Assembly (NCBI RefSeq): GCF_009905545.1
Contig: NZ_JAAALB010000004.1
Coordinates: 1 to 64,000, forward strand
Direction: 5' to 3'
Source: Cellulophaga sp. BC115SP
GTDB taxonomy: Bacteria > Bacteroidota > Bacteroidia > Cytophagales > Spirosomataceae
DNA length: 64,000 nucleotides
Shown here: in pieces, positions 8,755-17,527 of the stretch
Position numbering within the stretch: the stretch's first letter is position 1
How the letters are laid out: each line of letters starts with the position of its first letter
Program-made: the position numbers and the translations under genes
Notes under the pieces: model-generated
What the model was told of the DNA's origin: nothing
The model's database searches: none
Seen by the model: only the letters and a program-made list of their open reading frames with translations

Positions 8755-9792
8755 TTACCATGAGTTTTGAGGACAAAGGATTTTATGCCTATTGTTTAGC
8801 ATAACCCCAATTACAATCTCGTGGGAGCCTCTAGAGCGTTGATTAATGTCAGATAAAGTAAAGTCGTAGGAATACCCAATATTGAGAAGAGAGCTAATAT
8901 TAAAACCGACTAAGCCTACAAAAGCATCTTTGTTTCGATAAGAGGCACCAATCCAAAAACGATTATCATACATAGCTTTGAGGTTCACATCATACGTCAC
9001 AGGCGCCAAATTAACTTTTTTAACTAACACCGAAGGCATTACCGTCCAATAATCAGTGGCGTCAAATCTATAACCAGCTGAAAGGAAATAGTGTGGATAA
9101 ACACTACCAACCCACGAATAAGTAGATGAGTTATCGCCTGTGGGTTTGAGGTTATAGTTTTCAAAAAGTAGTTGATTGGCCGATACCCCAATGTAATAGT
9201 TCATCGAATAATACCATGCGCCGACATTGATAGTGGGCTGAATCGCTGTAATTTTGCCACCTCCCATAATTGCAGGGTCTGGATTTACTTTTACCTGCAA
9301 ATTCGAAAAGTCTAGTGTATATTGTGTCACACCACCCGATGCTCCAATCGCTAATTTTGAATGTCCTGTAACAGGAATATGATAGGCATAACTTCCTAAA
9401 AGACTAATTTGTGAGCTAGGACCCATGTTGTCAGATATTAGTGAAATTCCTACGCCCTGATGCCCTGGTACTCGTGGCTTACCGCTATATTGGCGCGAAG
9501 GGGTAATAGGACGACGAATAGTTTTGCTAATATAGGGCGTTGGACCAGTACTGGTACGGTCGGGCTTATCCAAAGCAAAATGTGCCGTTAGGTAGTATGT
9601 TGTGGGTGCTCCTTCAAAATTTGTCCATTGATTTCGGTAACCAACCTTTATATCGGTATAATCTTCAATACCTACCACTGCGGGGTTGATTAGATAGGTA
9701 TTCATCATATATTGACTGTATTGAGGGTTTTGTTGGGCACTTAGGCGATAGCAAAATAAACTTGCTACTAAAAAAAGTATAAATTTTTGCAT
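8755..9792 (-). CDS. PorP/SprF family type IX secretion membrane protein
   Basis: The product (about 345 residues) begins with a signal peptide (MQKFILFLVASLFCYRLSAQ) followed directly by QNPQYSQYMMNTYLINPAVVG, the hallmark N-terminus of the PorP/SprF family. The rest has repeated beta-strand patterns and ends in a barrel-like strand region followed by a short basic tail. PorP/SprF proteins are outer-membrane parts of, or partners to, the type IX secretion system and are often paired with large adhesins. No adhesin gene lies next to this copy, so it is an orphan paralog here. Start chosen at ATG 9792, because 13 upstream in-frame residues precede the signal peptide without any function. Confidence 0.9.
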   Translation of the reverse strand: MQKFILFLVASLFCYRLSAQQNPQYSQYMMNTYLINPAVVGIEDYTDIKVGYRNQWTNFEGAPTTYYLTAHFALDKPDRTSTGPTPYISKTIRRPITPSRQYSGKPRVPGHQGVGISLISDNMGPSSQISLLGSYAYHIPVTGHSKLAIGASGGVTQYTLDFSNLQVKVNPDPAIMGGGKITAIQPTINVGAWYYSMNYYIGVSANQLLFENYNLKPTGDNSSTYSWVGSVYPHYFLSAGYRFDATDYWTVMPSVLVKKVNLAPVTYDVNLKAMYDNRFWIGASYRNKDAFVGLVGFNISSLLNIGYSYDFTLSDINQRSRGSHEIVIGVMLNNRHKILCPQNSW

Positions 9793-10157
9793 GACGAGGA
9801 TTGCGTATGTATTAGCGTAAGGAAAAAACAAGCAAATTTTGTGCCTATTCCTCTTTTGAGGATGTCAATTATGTTGAGAGCGGTTGGCTTGAAGAGGGCG
9901 GTTTTTCAACAAGCTCTATACAAATATACTCAATATCTAGCGATGAATAAGGATAGAAATAATTCATTTCAAGGTTTTTAGGATGTTATTGGTCGATAAT
10001 TTGGTGGTGTTCAGAAAAACATCAAACTTTAAAAGAACGAACTCCACTAACCTTGCGTTAGTATGAAGTTAGGTTTTGTTTTCTATCCAAGACAATACTC
10101 CATTCAATCAACCATTAGAAGATATTTATAGAAAAGCCCAACGGGGCATCGCTCATT
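9793..10157. other. Intergenic region, divergent promoters expected
   Basis: This gap separates the divergent PorP/SprF and bshC genes and must hold both promoters. I saw no convincing TTTG/TAnnTTTG pair, no strong hairpin and no credible small gene. A 64-codon open frame at 9787-9981 has no family resemblance or start context and is not called. Confidence 0.6.
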
Positions 10158-11702
10158 ATGCAAGTACATAGACTACCTTTAAGACAAACCAATCAATTTT
10201 CAGCGCTCTTTCTTGATTATATGGACCAAGCTTCGGCTTTGACCGAGTATTCTGGTAACTTCCCTAATTTGGAAGGTTTTGCGAAGCAGATAGAACAAAA
10301 ATCATTTTCTGACGAAAACAGAAAAGTACTTGTTGAGGTACTAAAGCGACAATACCAAAACCTAACGATTCAGCCAAATCTTGATATTCTTGCTCAACCC
10401 AATACTTTTACCGTTACCACAGGGCATCAGTTGAATATTTTTACTGGACCTCTTTATGTGGTTTATAAGATGATTACCGTGATTAATTTGGCTAAATCAT
10501 TGAAAAAAGCGTATCCTGATTACAACTTCGTACCTGTGTATTGGATGGCTACTGAAGACCATGATTTTGCTGAAATCAATCATTTTTCTTTGTTTGGTAA
10601 AAAATACGAATGGAATACCGAACAAAAAGGAGCGGTAGGAAGAATGAATCCTAAAGAGCTTGAAACGCTAATTAATGAGTTTGCGGATTGTCCAGAGATA
10701 TTTAAAAATGCATATCTCCAAAAAGAAACCTTAAGCGATGCCGTACGATGTTATATTCAAGAGTTATTTGGTGCAGAAGGATTGATTTGTATCGATGCCG
10801 ATGACCGCCAGTTAAAGACTTTGTTCTCCCCGATTATCAAAGATGATTTATTGAATCATTCGGCTTTTGCCAAAGTACAGGCAACCTCTCATGCGCTCGA
10901 AAATTTAGGATATAAAACACAAATTGCTCCTCGCGAAATTAACTTCTTCTATTTGTCTAACGGCGTTCGTGAGCGTATCGTAAAAGAAGAAGGTGTCTAT
11001 AAAGTATTGAATACTGAGCTTCAGTTTTCTGAAGAAGAAATACTTGCCTTACTCGAATCTCAACCAGAACATTTTAGTCCCAACGTAGTATTGCGCCCTG
11101 TATATGAAGAGGTTATTTTACCAAACTTAGCCTATATCGGTGGCCCATCAGAAGTGCCATATTGGCTACAATTGAAAGGTGCTTTTGATTATTATGGTGT
11201 AACATTTCCAATCTTGATGCCACGTAATTTTGCTTTGGTTGTCAATAAGGCATCAGCGAAAAAGATGGAAAAATTAGATTTATCTATCGAAGAGTTATAC
11301 CATGATGAAATAACGTTACGTAAAAACTTTGTTGAAAAACATTCAGAAAACTCTTTGAGTTTGGCAGAAGAAGGAAAAACCTTTTCAGCCATTTTTGAAG
11401 AAATACTTGCCAAGGCTATCAAAATCGATAAAACCTTAGAAGGCGCAGTAAAAGGGGAGCAACAAAAGCTATTGAATAGCCTTGACCATTTGGAAAAACG
11501 CTTGAAAAAAGCAGAAGAGCGTAATCAAGAGACAGAAGTAAATCAGTTGTTGGGGCTTAAGCACAAACTTTTCCCGAATGGTGGGTCACAAGAACGCGTT
11601 GAAAATCTCATGAATTTCTCGCTCAATAATTCCGAATTTATCTCAACATTGCTTAATACTTTCGATGCACTCGATTTCAGCTATTATACCATAGTTGAGT
11701 AA
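10158..11702 (+). CDS. bshC: Putative cysteine ligase BshC (bacillithiol synthesis)
   Basis: A 514-residue protein with the full BshC pattern: TGHQLNIFTGPLYVVYK near residue 92, VYWMATEDHDFAEINH near 130, GGPSEVPYWLQLKGAFDYYG near 328, PILMPRNF, and a long C-terminal coiled coil (about 425-475). BshC joins cysteine to glucosaminyl malate, the last step of bacillithiol synthesis. It is known from Firmicutes and many Bacteroidota, which use this thiol instead of glutathione. The other bsh genes are not in the window. Length is slightly below the usual 520-540 residues. It ends at a shared convergent terminator. Confidence 0.95.
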   Translation: MQVHRLPLRQTNQFSALFLDYMDQASALTEYSGNFPNLEGFAKQIEQKSFSDENRKVLVEVLKRQYQNLTIQPNLDILAQPNTFTVTTGHQLNIFTGPLYVVYKMITVINLAKSLKKAYPDYNFVPVYWMATEDHDFAEINHFSLFGKKYEWNTEQKGAVGRMNPKELETLINEFADCPEIFKNAYLQKETLSDAVRCYIQELFGAEGLICIDADDRQLKTLFSPIIKDDLLNHSAFAKVQATSHALENLGYKTQIAPREINFFYLSNGVRERIVKEEGVYKVLNTELQFSEEEILALLESQPEHFSPNVVLRPVYEEVILPNLAYIGGPSEVPYWLQLKGAFDYYGVTFPILMPRNFALVVNKASAKKMEKLDLSIEELYHDEITLRKNFVEKHSENSLSLAEEGKTFSAIFEEILAKAIKIDKTLEGAVKGEQQKLLNSLDHLEKRLKKAEERNQETEVNQLLGLKHKLFPNGGSQERVENLMNFSLNNSEFISTLLNTFDALDFSYYTIVE

Positions 11703-11863
11703 ATATAAGTGCTGAATTGTGAGTGATGAGTTTTGAGTTGTCCTTGCGTAAGCAGGCAAAATTAAATCAAGTTTACCTGCAATAAGCTGTAAGTAAAAAC
11801 AATGGTAGTGTTTCTTCGGAATTATTATTACATTTTTGCTTAACACCCAAAGCGTATAGCAAC

Positions 11864-11900
11864 AAAAAGCGCGAGCCTTTCTCGAAGGGCTCGCGCTTTT
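11864..11900. terminator. Bidirectional terminator between bshC and an lrp gene
   Basis: AGCGCGAGCC and GGCTCGCGCT form a perfect, GC-rich 10-bp stem, with AAAAA before and TTTT after, so it can stop transcription in both directions between two convergent genes. Upstream, 11706-11744 carries half of a repeat family word (TGAGTGATGAGTTTTGAGTT). Confidence 0.9.
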
Positions 11901-11924
11901 GCATGATTGTTATGATGAAGTTTT

Positions 11925-12395
11925 TCAAGGTATTGGCAACACCTTACTTTCTTTGAAAGTAGAAAGAATTACCATCGTTTGTGTGCCAGCAACTTCTTCA
12001 ATTTCGTTGATTTTTTCAAGCATCAACTTTTGGTATGAAGAAATATCTTTAGCAATAATTTTCAATAAAAAGTCACCCGAACCCGTTACGTGATGACATT
12101 CGATAACCTCTGGAATATCATTGATTTGGTGTACGAATGATTCAGTAACTTGTTTTTTGTGTCCTGTCAATGAAACTGTAACAAAAGTTGTAACTCCCAA
12201 GCCAACTTTATCTCTATTTAATTGAGCGTGATAACTCTGAATAATACCAGATGTTTCTAATTTTTTTACACGTTCGAGGGTAGGCGCTGGCGAAAGGCCA
12301 ATTTCTTTTGAAAGCTGGGCGTTGGTAATCTTGGCGTTCTGTTGAAGAATTTCCAGAACCTTATGGTCTATCTGGTCTAGCTTAATTGCACTCAT
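11925..12395 (-). CDS. Lrp/AsnC family transcriptional regulator
   Basis: A 156-residue protein with an N-terminal winged helix-turn-helix (LDQIDHKVLEILQQNAKITN, then LSKEIGLSPAPTLERVKKLE) and a C-terminal RAM/AsnC effector domain (about 70-150) with the usual GSGDFLLKIIAKD and a closing LSTFKESKVLPIP. Such proteins bind amino acids and control their metabolism as octameric or dimeric DNA-binding proteins. It is about 45% identical by eye in layout to the second Lrp at 47056-47523, so the two are paralogs. It is transcribed alone and its upstream region contains a 17-bp palindrome that might be an autoregulatory site. Confidence 0.95.
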   Translation of the reverse strand: MSAIKLDQIDHKVLEILQQNAKITNAQLSKEIGLSPAPTLERVKKLETSGIIQSYHAQLNRDKVGLGVTTFVTVSLTGHKKQVTESFVHQINDIPEVIECHHVTGSGDFLLKIIAKDISSYQKLMLEKINEIEEVAGTQTMVILSTFKESKVLPIP

Positions 12396-12544
12396 CTTAT
12401 TAGGAGTTTAGTATGGATAGATTTTGAATTTTTACCAGATTGGTCAATGACGCAACCTAAACACTTCAAAATCTTTTACTTCTGACTTGAGTCTGTTTCT
12501 TAGTAAGGTTAAGAAATAGAAAGCAAAGTTACAGACTTTCTAGT

Positions 12545-12561
12545 AAATTTCTAAGAAATTT
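12545..12561. promoter_or_regulatory. Palindrome upstream of lrp, possible operator
   Basis: AAATTTCTAAGAAATTT is a perfect odd palindrome (8-base arms around a central A), 150 bases upstream of the lrp start codon. AT-rich palindromes are typical Lrp binding sites. Its use here is inference only. Confidence 0.35.
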
Positions 12562-12694
12562 TACAGAAAAGGAATTTCGTAAAATAAAATTTTTATTAAA
12601 CGGCATTATCTTATCGAAAAACCTATAATATTTTGCTCAAACGAAATGAGTGCAATTGATATAGAGTCAGTTAAACACAAACTAGCTCATAAAA

Positions 12695-12979
12695 TTACTT
12701 TCTTTTAGAAATTTTGTTCATTGAGATACTTCTTTGTAAATCGCATTTAAAACGCCCCTTTAAAATTGTACTTTTGACACGATGTTTGGTGGCTCGCCCC
12801 TGTACTCGCTCTCTCCACATTTTCCAAGAAGAACGTTTCATCTCTTTTCGCATCAATTCTATTACTTCTTGTTCTTTTAGTCCAAATTGTTCTAAAATGG
12901 CATCAAAAGGCGTACGATCTTCCCATGCCATCTCAATAATACGGTCTATCTCTTGTTCGCTTAATATGACTTTTTTCAT
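12695..12979 (-). CDS. TIGR03643-like small protein
   Basis: A 94-residue, strongly basic protein. Residues 1-60 (LSEQEIDRIIEMAWEDRTPF, then FGLKEQEVIELMRKEMKRSS and WKMWRERVQGR) match the short TIGR03643 family as I remember it, which resembles a helix-turn-helix. The C-terminal 30 residues (STILKGRFKCDLQRSIS...) are extra. Function is unknown. Nucleic-acid binding is a guess from charge and helix pattern. Start at ATG 12979 is preferred over one 22 codons upstream because family members begin with a short KKVxLSEQEIDRII segment. It is flanked by long gaps on both sides. Confidence 0.8.
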   Translation of the reverse strand: MKKVILSEQEIDRIIEMAWEDRTPFDAILEQFGLKEQEVIELMRKEMKRSSWKMWRERVQGRATKHRVKSTILKGRFKCDLQRSISMNKISKRK

Positions 12980-13422
12980 AAAGTTAATAATGTTAAAAAA
13001 CACATAAATGACTTGCCGAAACGTATTGGCGTTTGAGCATATCATTCATAACTTCTTACAGGCAGAATTGTTGGCAGGAATTCATCACTCGGCAGGATTA
13101 TTCGAGGAATGTGATTTTTGTTTCTCCCATTTCATAAAAATGTGTAAATTCGTATTTAATACAAATCTATTCAATAAGATATTTAGTCCTTTCAGAATGA
13201 TTTGTCACTGATTTCAAAAACGGATTCAGTTCGGAAATGTAAGTAAAATGAAAACTTACAATGACAGAGATTGGTAGGTTGTGGATTATTCCCAAATTGT
13301 ATATTTCCAATCTTACCTATCGCTTGATGCTAGCACGTATAACCATCAACTAAAATTACACGGTATTCTTACTAAAAATAGGTAGTTCTTTGGAGCTATC
13401 AACGTTTTGATTATTTGGTATT
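12980..13422. other. Intergenic region before glnS
   Basis: This 440-base gap lies between divergent genes and must contain promoters for both. Only weak stem-loops were seen, such as GTAGTTC-TTTG-GAGCTAT just before glnS, too weak to call a riboswitch or attenuator. No tRNA or T-box-like sequence was recognised. Confidence 0.5.
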
Positions 13423-15108
13423 ATGACAGAAGAAAAAGAAAAATCACAAGAGCGAATTCCCGCTAATTTTCTCGAACAAATCGTTGAGGAAGATATTACA
13501 TCAGGAAAAAATGGTGGTCGTGTACACACTCGTTTCCCTCCCGAGCCTAACGGTTATTTGCACATTGGTCATGCCAAATCTATTTGCTTGAACTTTGGTT
13601 TGGCCGACAAATTTGGTGGAAAAACAAACCTTCGCTTTGATGATACCAACCCTGTAACAGAAGATACAGAGTATGTAGAATCTATCAAAGCCGATGTGCG
13701 TTGGTTAGGTTTTGATTGGGAAAATGAGTTATATGCTTCTGACTACTTCGACCAGTTATATGAACTTGCAGTACAGCTAATCAAAAAGGGATTGGCGTAT
13801 GTAGACGACCAAACATCGGAACAAATTGCTACTCAAAAAGGAAATCCTAATATTCCTGGAGAGGAAAGCCCTTATCGCTATCGCTCAGTTGAGGAAAATC
13901 TCGACTTATTTGAGCGTATGAAAAATGGTGAATTTGAGGATGGGGCGAAAGTGCTTCGTGCCAAAGTAGATATGGCGCATCCTAATATGCACATGCGTGA
14001 CCCGTTGATGTACCGTATCAAAAAAGCAAAACACCACCGCACTGGTGACAAATGGTGTATATATCCAATGTATGACTTTGCTCACGGGCAGTCAGATTCG
14101 ATTGAGAAAATTACACACTCGATTTGTACATTGGAGTTTGACGTACACCGTCCGTTGTATGATTGGTTTATCGAAAAATTAGATACTTTCCCATCGCATC
14201 AATACGAATTTGCTCGTTTGAATCTTACCCATACGGTTATGAGTAAGAGACGTTTGTTGCAATTGGTTAAAGAAAATATCGTATCAGGATGGGATGACCC
14301 TCGTATGCCAACTATTTCAGGCTTGCGTCGTCGTGGATTTACCCCAGCATCGATTCGTAATTTCTGTGATAAAATTGGTGTTGCTAAACGCGATAATTTA
14401 ATTGATGTTGGAGTACTAGAGTTCTGCGTTCGTGAGGATTTGAACAAAATTGCAACACGTGTAATGGCGGTACTTGATCCCGTGAAATTAGTGATTACTA
14501 ATTATCCTGAAGGACAAGTTGAAACTTTACAAGTAGAAAATAACCCAGAAGATACCAACAGTGGTCATCGTGATGTACCATTTAGTCGCGAGGTATATAT
14601 CGAGCGTGAAGACTTTATGGAAATTCCTCCAAAGAAATTCTTCCGTTTAGGCCCTGGTTTAATGGTTCGTTTGAAAGGAGCTTACATTGTAAAATGTGAG
14701 GATTTTGTTAAAGACGAATTTGGAAATATTACCGAAATTCACTGTACTTATATTCCAGAAAGTCGTTCGGGTTCAGATACCTCTGGTATTCATGTAAAAG
14801 GAACAATTCACTGGGTGTCTGCACAGCATGCGGTACCAGCTGAGGTACGTATTTACGACCGTTTGTTGATTTTGGAAGATGCTTCACAAGTAGGGGATGA
14901 CTTCAAGAAATTCATTAATCCAGATTCATTAACGATTTTGGATCATGTATTAGTGGAGCCAAGCCTAAAAGAAGCTGAGTTGGGAAAGAACTATCAATTT
15001 ATCCGTAAAGGGTATTATTGTTTAGACAAAGATTCTACTGGAGATAAATTAGTTTTCAATAGAACCGTTGGTTTGAAAGACGCTTGGGCAAAAGAAAAAA
15101 ATAAGTAA
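13423..15108 (+). CDS. glnS: Glutamine--tRNA ligase
   Basis: A 561-residue class I aminoacyl-tRNA synthetase that charges tRNA-Gln in the cytoplasm. It has [15 protein letters not shown] (HIGH motif at residues 47-50), the GlnRS-type NLRFDDTNP segment, the [20 protein letters not shown] motif, the KMSKS-equivalent VMSKRRL near residue 270, and a C-terminal beta-barrel anticodon-binding region (about 340-555). The FDDTNP and HTVMSKRR signatures separate it from glutamyl-tRNA synthetases. It ends in a long terminator shared with the convergent lipoprotein gene. Confidence 0.97.
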   Translation: MTEEKEKSQERIPANFLEQIVEEDITSGKNGGRVHTRFPPEPNGYLHIGHAKSICLNFGLADKFGGKTNLRFDDTNPVTEDTEYVESIKADVRWLGFDWENELYASDYFDQLYELAVQLIKKGLAYVDDQTSEQIATQKGNPNIPGEESPYRYRSVEENLDLFERMKNGEFEDGAKVLRAKVDMAHPNMHMRDPLMYRIKKAKHHRTGDKWCIYPMYDFAHGQSDSIEKITHSICTLEFDVHRPLYDWFIEKLDTFPSHQYEFARLNLTHTVMSKRRLLQLVKENIVSGWDDPRMPTISGLRRRGFTPASIRNFCDKIGVAKRDNLIDVGVLEFCVREDLNKIATRVMAVLDPVKLVITNYPEGQVETLQVENNPEDTNSGHRDVPFSREVYIEREDFMEIPPKKFFRLGPGLMVRLKGAYIVKCEDFVKDEFGNITEIHCTYIPESRSGSDTSGIHVKGTIHWVSAQHAVPAEVRIYDRLLILEDASQVGDDFKKFINPDSLTILDHVLVEPSLKEAELGKNYQFIRKGYYCLDKDSTGDKLVFNRTVGLKDAWAKEKNK

Positions 15109-15146
15109 TTCTAATTTTGCCAAAGAATAATTTGATGATTATTTAC

Positions 15147-15196
15147 AAAAAAGTGTGGATAAGTGGTGTTAATAACTCACTTATCCACACTTTTTT
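15147..15196. terminator. Bidirectional terminator after glnS
   Basis: A perfect 19-bp inverted repeat (AAAAAAGTGTGGATAAGTG with its complement at 15178-15196) with a 12-base loop ends in TTTTTT on both strands. It serves the convergent glnS and lipoprotein genes. Confidence 0.92.
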
Positions 15197-15203
15197 ATTG
15201 CTA

Positions 15204-15671
15204 TTAATAGGCTGCCTGGTAATTAACCACAAAGCTAATAGGCTCGTTTTTCTCTTTTTTTACCTCAAAAGGAAAAATATTTTCTTCGCCATCAAAGATA
15301 TTTGCCCACAAACCTTTTCCCTCTTCACGGACCATGATAGAATACTTCCCTTCTGGTAATTCTAGGCAAAAATCTCCATTTTTATCAGTTAATGTGCTGG
15401 TAATCAGCTTTGTCTTGATATTTGAGTAGAAGCCATTGACCTGTGTTACTTGCTTGAGATTGGTAAGTTCATAAATCAATATTTCTCTTTGAATACCTTT
15501 TGGAACTCGAGGCGGACGGTCGGGCGACGGCATTTGGTTGCCAGATACCCAAGTGACTTTTCCACACACCTTGTTTTGATTGTGGATAACTTTTGAAGAT
15601 GATGTGGATTTATGCGAACAAGCCATTGTTGTCAACATGGTAAAGAGTCCAAAGAAAAAGGTTTTTATCAT
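15204..15671 (-). CDS. Putative lipoprotein with carboxypeptidase-regulatory-like fold
   Basis: The product (155 residues from ATG 15671) has an N-terminal hydrophobic stretch ending TTMACSHK, a plausible though imperfect lipobox. Residues about 35-150 form one beta-sandwich resembling the carboxypeptidase regulatory-like domain: KVCGKVTWVSGNQMPSPD, then TDKNGDFCLELPEGKYSIMV. Such domains are common in Bacteroidota envelope proteins and have a structural or binding role. A longer form starting 9 codons upstream is possible, but that region overlaps the ftsY terminator. No specific function can be given. Confidence 0.7.
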   Translation of the reverse strand: MIKTFFFGLFTMLTTMACSHKSTSSSKVIHNQNKVCGKVTWVSGNQMPSPDRPPRVPKGIQREILIYELTNLKQVTQVNGFYSNIKTKLITSTLTDKNGDFCLELPEGKYSIMVREEGKGLWANIFDGEENIFPFEVKKEKNEPISFVVNYQAAY

Positions 15672-15685
15672 AGCTATAAAAGAAA

Positions 15686-15721
15686 ACATCCTAAACAATG
15701 ACTTTGCATTATTTAGGATGT
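15686..15721 (-). terminator. Terminator after ftsY
   Basis: ACATCCTAAA and TTTAGGATGT form a perfect 10-bp stem with a 16-base loop, 25 bases past the ftsY stop. On the minus strand it is followed by the T-rich GTTTTCTTTTA. It overlaps the region just upstream of the lipoprotein start. Confidence 0.65.
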
Positions 15722-15745
15722 AAACGTATCGATAATAAAGATATT

Positions 15746-16723
15746 TTATGCTTTACGCTTGAAAAGTGAGTTCACAAATTCCTTTTTGTTGAAGACTTGT
15801 AAGTCTTCAATTTTCTCTCCTACACCAATATACTTCACTGGAATTTTGAACTGGTCTGAGATACCAATTACTACACCACCTTTAGCTGTACCATCCAACT
15901 TTGTGATAGCCAAAGCTGTAACATCAGTAGCCTTCGTAAACTCTTGCGCTTGGATAAAAGCATTTTGTCCAGTCGAGCCATCTAATACCAAAAGCACTTC
16001 ATGAGGAGCTTCTGGCAAAAACTTCTGAACAACACGCTTGATTTTAGCCAACTCATTCATCAAGTTTACTTTGTTGTGTAAGCGACCTGCTGTATCGATA
16101 ATTACTACATCGGCTTGTTGTTCAACAGCTTGTTTTACAGCATCAAATGCTACCGAAGCGGGGTCGGTATTCATACCGTGATCGATTACTGGAATGCCTA
16201 CGCGCTGTCCCCAAAGTTTAAGCTGATCAACCGCAGCGGCACGGAAGGTATCCCCTGCACCTAATATAACCTTGTTGCCAGCTTTATGGAATTGTGAAGC
16301 AAGTTTACCAATAGTAGTAGTTTTACCTACGCCATTGACACCTACCACCATGATTACATAAGGCTTAATGTCAGATTTTTTGAAGGCATCGGTAATATCT
16401 TCAGATTTATTTTGAGCTAATAGCTCTGCGATTTCCTCACGAAGAATTTCGTCAAGTTCGCTTGTGCTTACGAATTTATCACGAGCAACACGCTCTTCGA
16501 TACGGCGAATGATCTTAACTGTAGTTTCTACGCCGACGTCTGAAGAGATTAAGATTTCTTCTAATTCATCTAATACCTCATCATCGACTTTTGACTTGCC
16601 GACGATAGCACGACTAAGTTTCGAAAAAAGTCCTTCTTTGGTTTTTTCGAGTCCTTTGTCGAGTGATTCTTTCTCTTCAGTATTGAGTGTTTCTTTCTTT
16701 TTAAAAAAATCGAATAAACCCAT
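15746..16723 (-). CDS. ftsY: Signal recognition particle receptor FtsY
   Basis: A 325-residue SRP-type GTPase that receives ribosome-SRP complexes at the inner membrane. The N-terminal MGLFDFFKKKETLN resembles the membrane-targeting helix. The N domain covers about 30-110. The G domain has GVNGVGKTTTIGKLA (near 128), the DTFRAAAVDQL insertion box (near 175), DTAGRLHNK (near 213) and TKLDGTAKGG (near 275). The acidic A domain of E. coli FtsY is absent, as usual in Bacteroidota. It lies downstream of rpmG and the DUF4295 gene, with a terminator in between. Confidence 0.97.
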   Translation of the reverse strand: MGLFDFFKKKETLNTEEKESLDKGLEKTKEGLFSKLSRAIVGKSKVDDEVLDELEEILISSDVGVETTVKIIRRIEERVARDKFVSTSELDEILREEIAELLAQNKSEDITDAFKKSDIKPYVIMVVGVNGVGKTTTIGKLASQFHKAGNKVILGAGDTFRAAAVDQLKLWGQRVGIPVIDHGMNTDPASVAFDAVKQAVEQQADVVIIDTAGRLHNKVNLMNELAKIKRVVQKFLPEAPHEVLLVLDGSTGQNAFIQAQEFTKATDVTALAITKLDGTAKGGVVIGISDQFKIPVKYIGVGEKIEDLQVFNKKEFVNSLFKRKA

Positions 16724-16821
16724 TTGTTGTTATTTTTTTGGTTACTCGTTAAAAGCCTGAAAGTAATCTACAAGAAGAGATACAAGAGACTTTTGAAAAC
16801 TTAAGGCAAAAGTAAAACAAA

Positions 16822-16845
16822 AAAAGTCCCGATAAAGGGACTTTT
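16822..16845 (-). terminator. Terminator between the DUF4295 gene and ftsY
   Basis: AAAAGTCCC and GGGACTTTT form a 9-bp stem with a 6-base loop. On the minus strand it is followed by a run of seven T residues. It should end or attenuate the rpmG-DUF4295 transcript before ftsY. Confidence 0.8.
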
Positions 16846-16874
16846 CCTAAAAATCTTAATAAAGGGGCTGAATA

Positions 16875-17024
16875 TTAAGCTTTAAGAGCAGCTTGAACAT
16901 CTTCTTGAAGAACGATTTCTTCTTTGAAAGAGTAAGCACCATTAGCTGTTTTAACAGCTTTGATAACTTTAGCGTATTTTACACCACCTTCTTTTTTAAG
17001 GGTTGCAACTACCTTCTTTGCCAT
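16875..17024 (-). CDS. DUF4295 family small protein
   Basis: A 49-residue lysine-rich protein (begins MAKKVVATLKKEGG, ends EDVQAALKA). This composition and its place directly after rpmG match the DUF4295 family, found almost only in Bacteroidota between ribosomal protein L33 and ftsY. The function is not established. Small size, positive charge and gene neighbours suggest a ribosome-associated protein. It starts 46 bases after the rpmG stop and is likely co-transcribed with it. Confidence 0.92.
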   Translation of the reverse strand: MAKKVVATLKKEGGVKYAKVIKAVKTANGAYSFKEEIVLQEDVQAALKA

Positions 17025-17070
17025 GTTATTATGATAAGTTAACAGTTATCTGTGAAGATAACCGAGTGAA

Positions 17071-17253
17071 TTACTTGATTTCTTTGTGAACAGTTACTTT
17101 TTTCAAGAATGAGTTGTATTTTTTCAACTCAATACGAGCAGTAGTGTTCTTACGGTTTTTAGTTGTGATGTAACGAGACATCCCTGGAACGCCTGAAGTT
17201 TTTTGCTCAGTACATTCTAAAATCACTTGGATTCTATTGCCTTTCTTAGCCAT
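17071..17253 (-). CDS. rpmG: 50S ribosomal protein L33
   Basis: A 60-residue protein matching L33: [30 protein letters not shown] and the C-terminal [16 protein letters not shown]. Only one cysteine is present, so this is the zinc-free (C-minus) form. In many Bacteroidota rpmB (L28) precedes it, but here the 270 bases upstream contain no rpmB. They hold only AT-rich divergent promoter DNA shared with nuoD. Confidence 0.96.
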   Translation of the reverse strand: MAKKGNRIQVILECTEQKTSGVPGMSRYITTKNRKNTTARIELKKYNSFLKKVTVHKEIK

Positions 17254-17527
17254 TGTGTTATGCTTTATGAATTTTCTGTATCTTACAAATATTTTTTATT
17301 CGTTTGATTATCAGAAAATTACAACTTGCTGATAAGTCCGAACGAATATATATTTCCCAAATAGGACTGCAAAGGTAGTAAATGTTTGAGTTTTAGACAA
17401 ATATGTTTTTGAAAAAACTTGTACTTTAAGGCTCTTTTTCGAAAAATAAGAGAAAATTTATGCTTAGGGGACTAAATTTGCCTCTCCGCTGTTCTTTATC
17501 TAAGATAAAATTTACGAATTTTACGAC

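Noticed and set aside
8755-9792. A complete type IX secretion locus
   Set aside because: Only one PorP/SprF paralog is present. No other core secretion genes or large adhesin are next to it.
9787-9981. 64-codon plus-strand frame between PorP/SprF and bshC
   Set aside because: It overlaps the PorP start region, has no family resemblance, and lies where divergent promoters are needed.
12714-13007. 97-codon frame opposite the TIGR03643-like gene
   Set aside because: The minus-strand frame matches a known family and this one is its mirror; composition is unlike a real protein.
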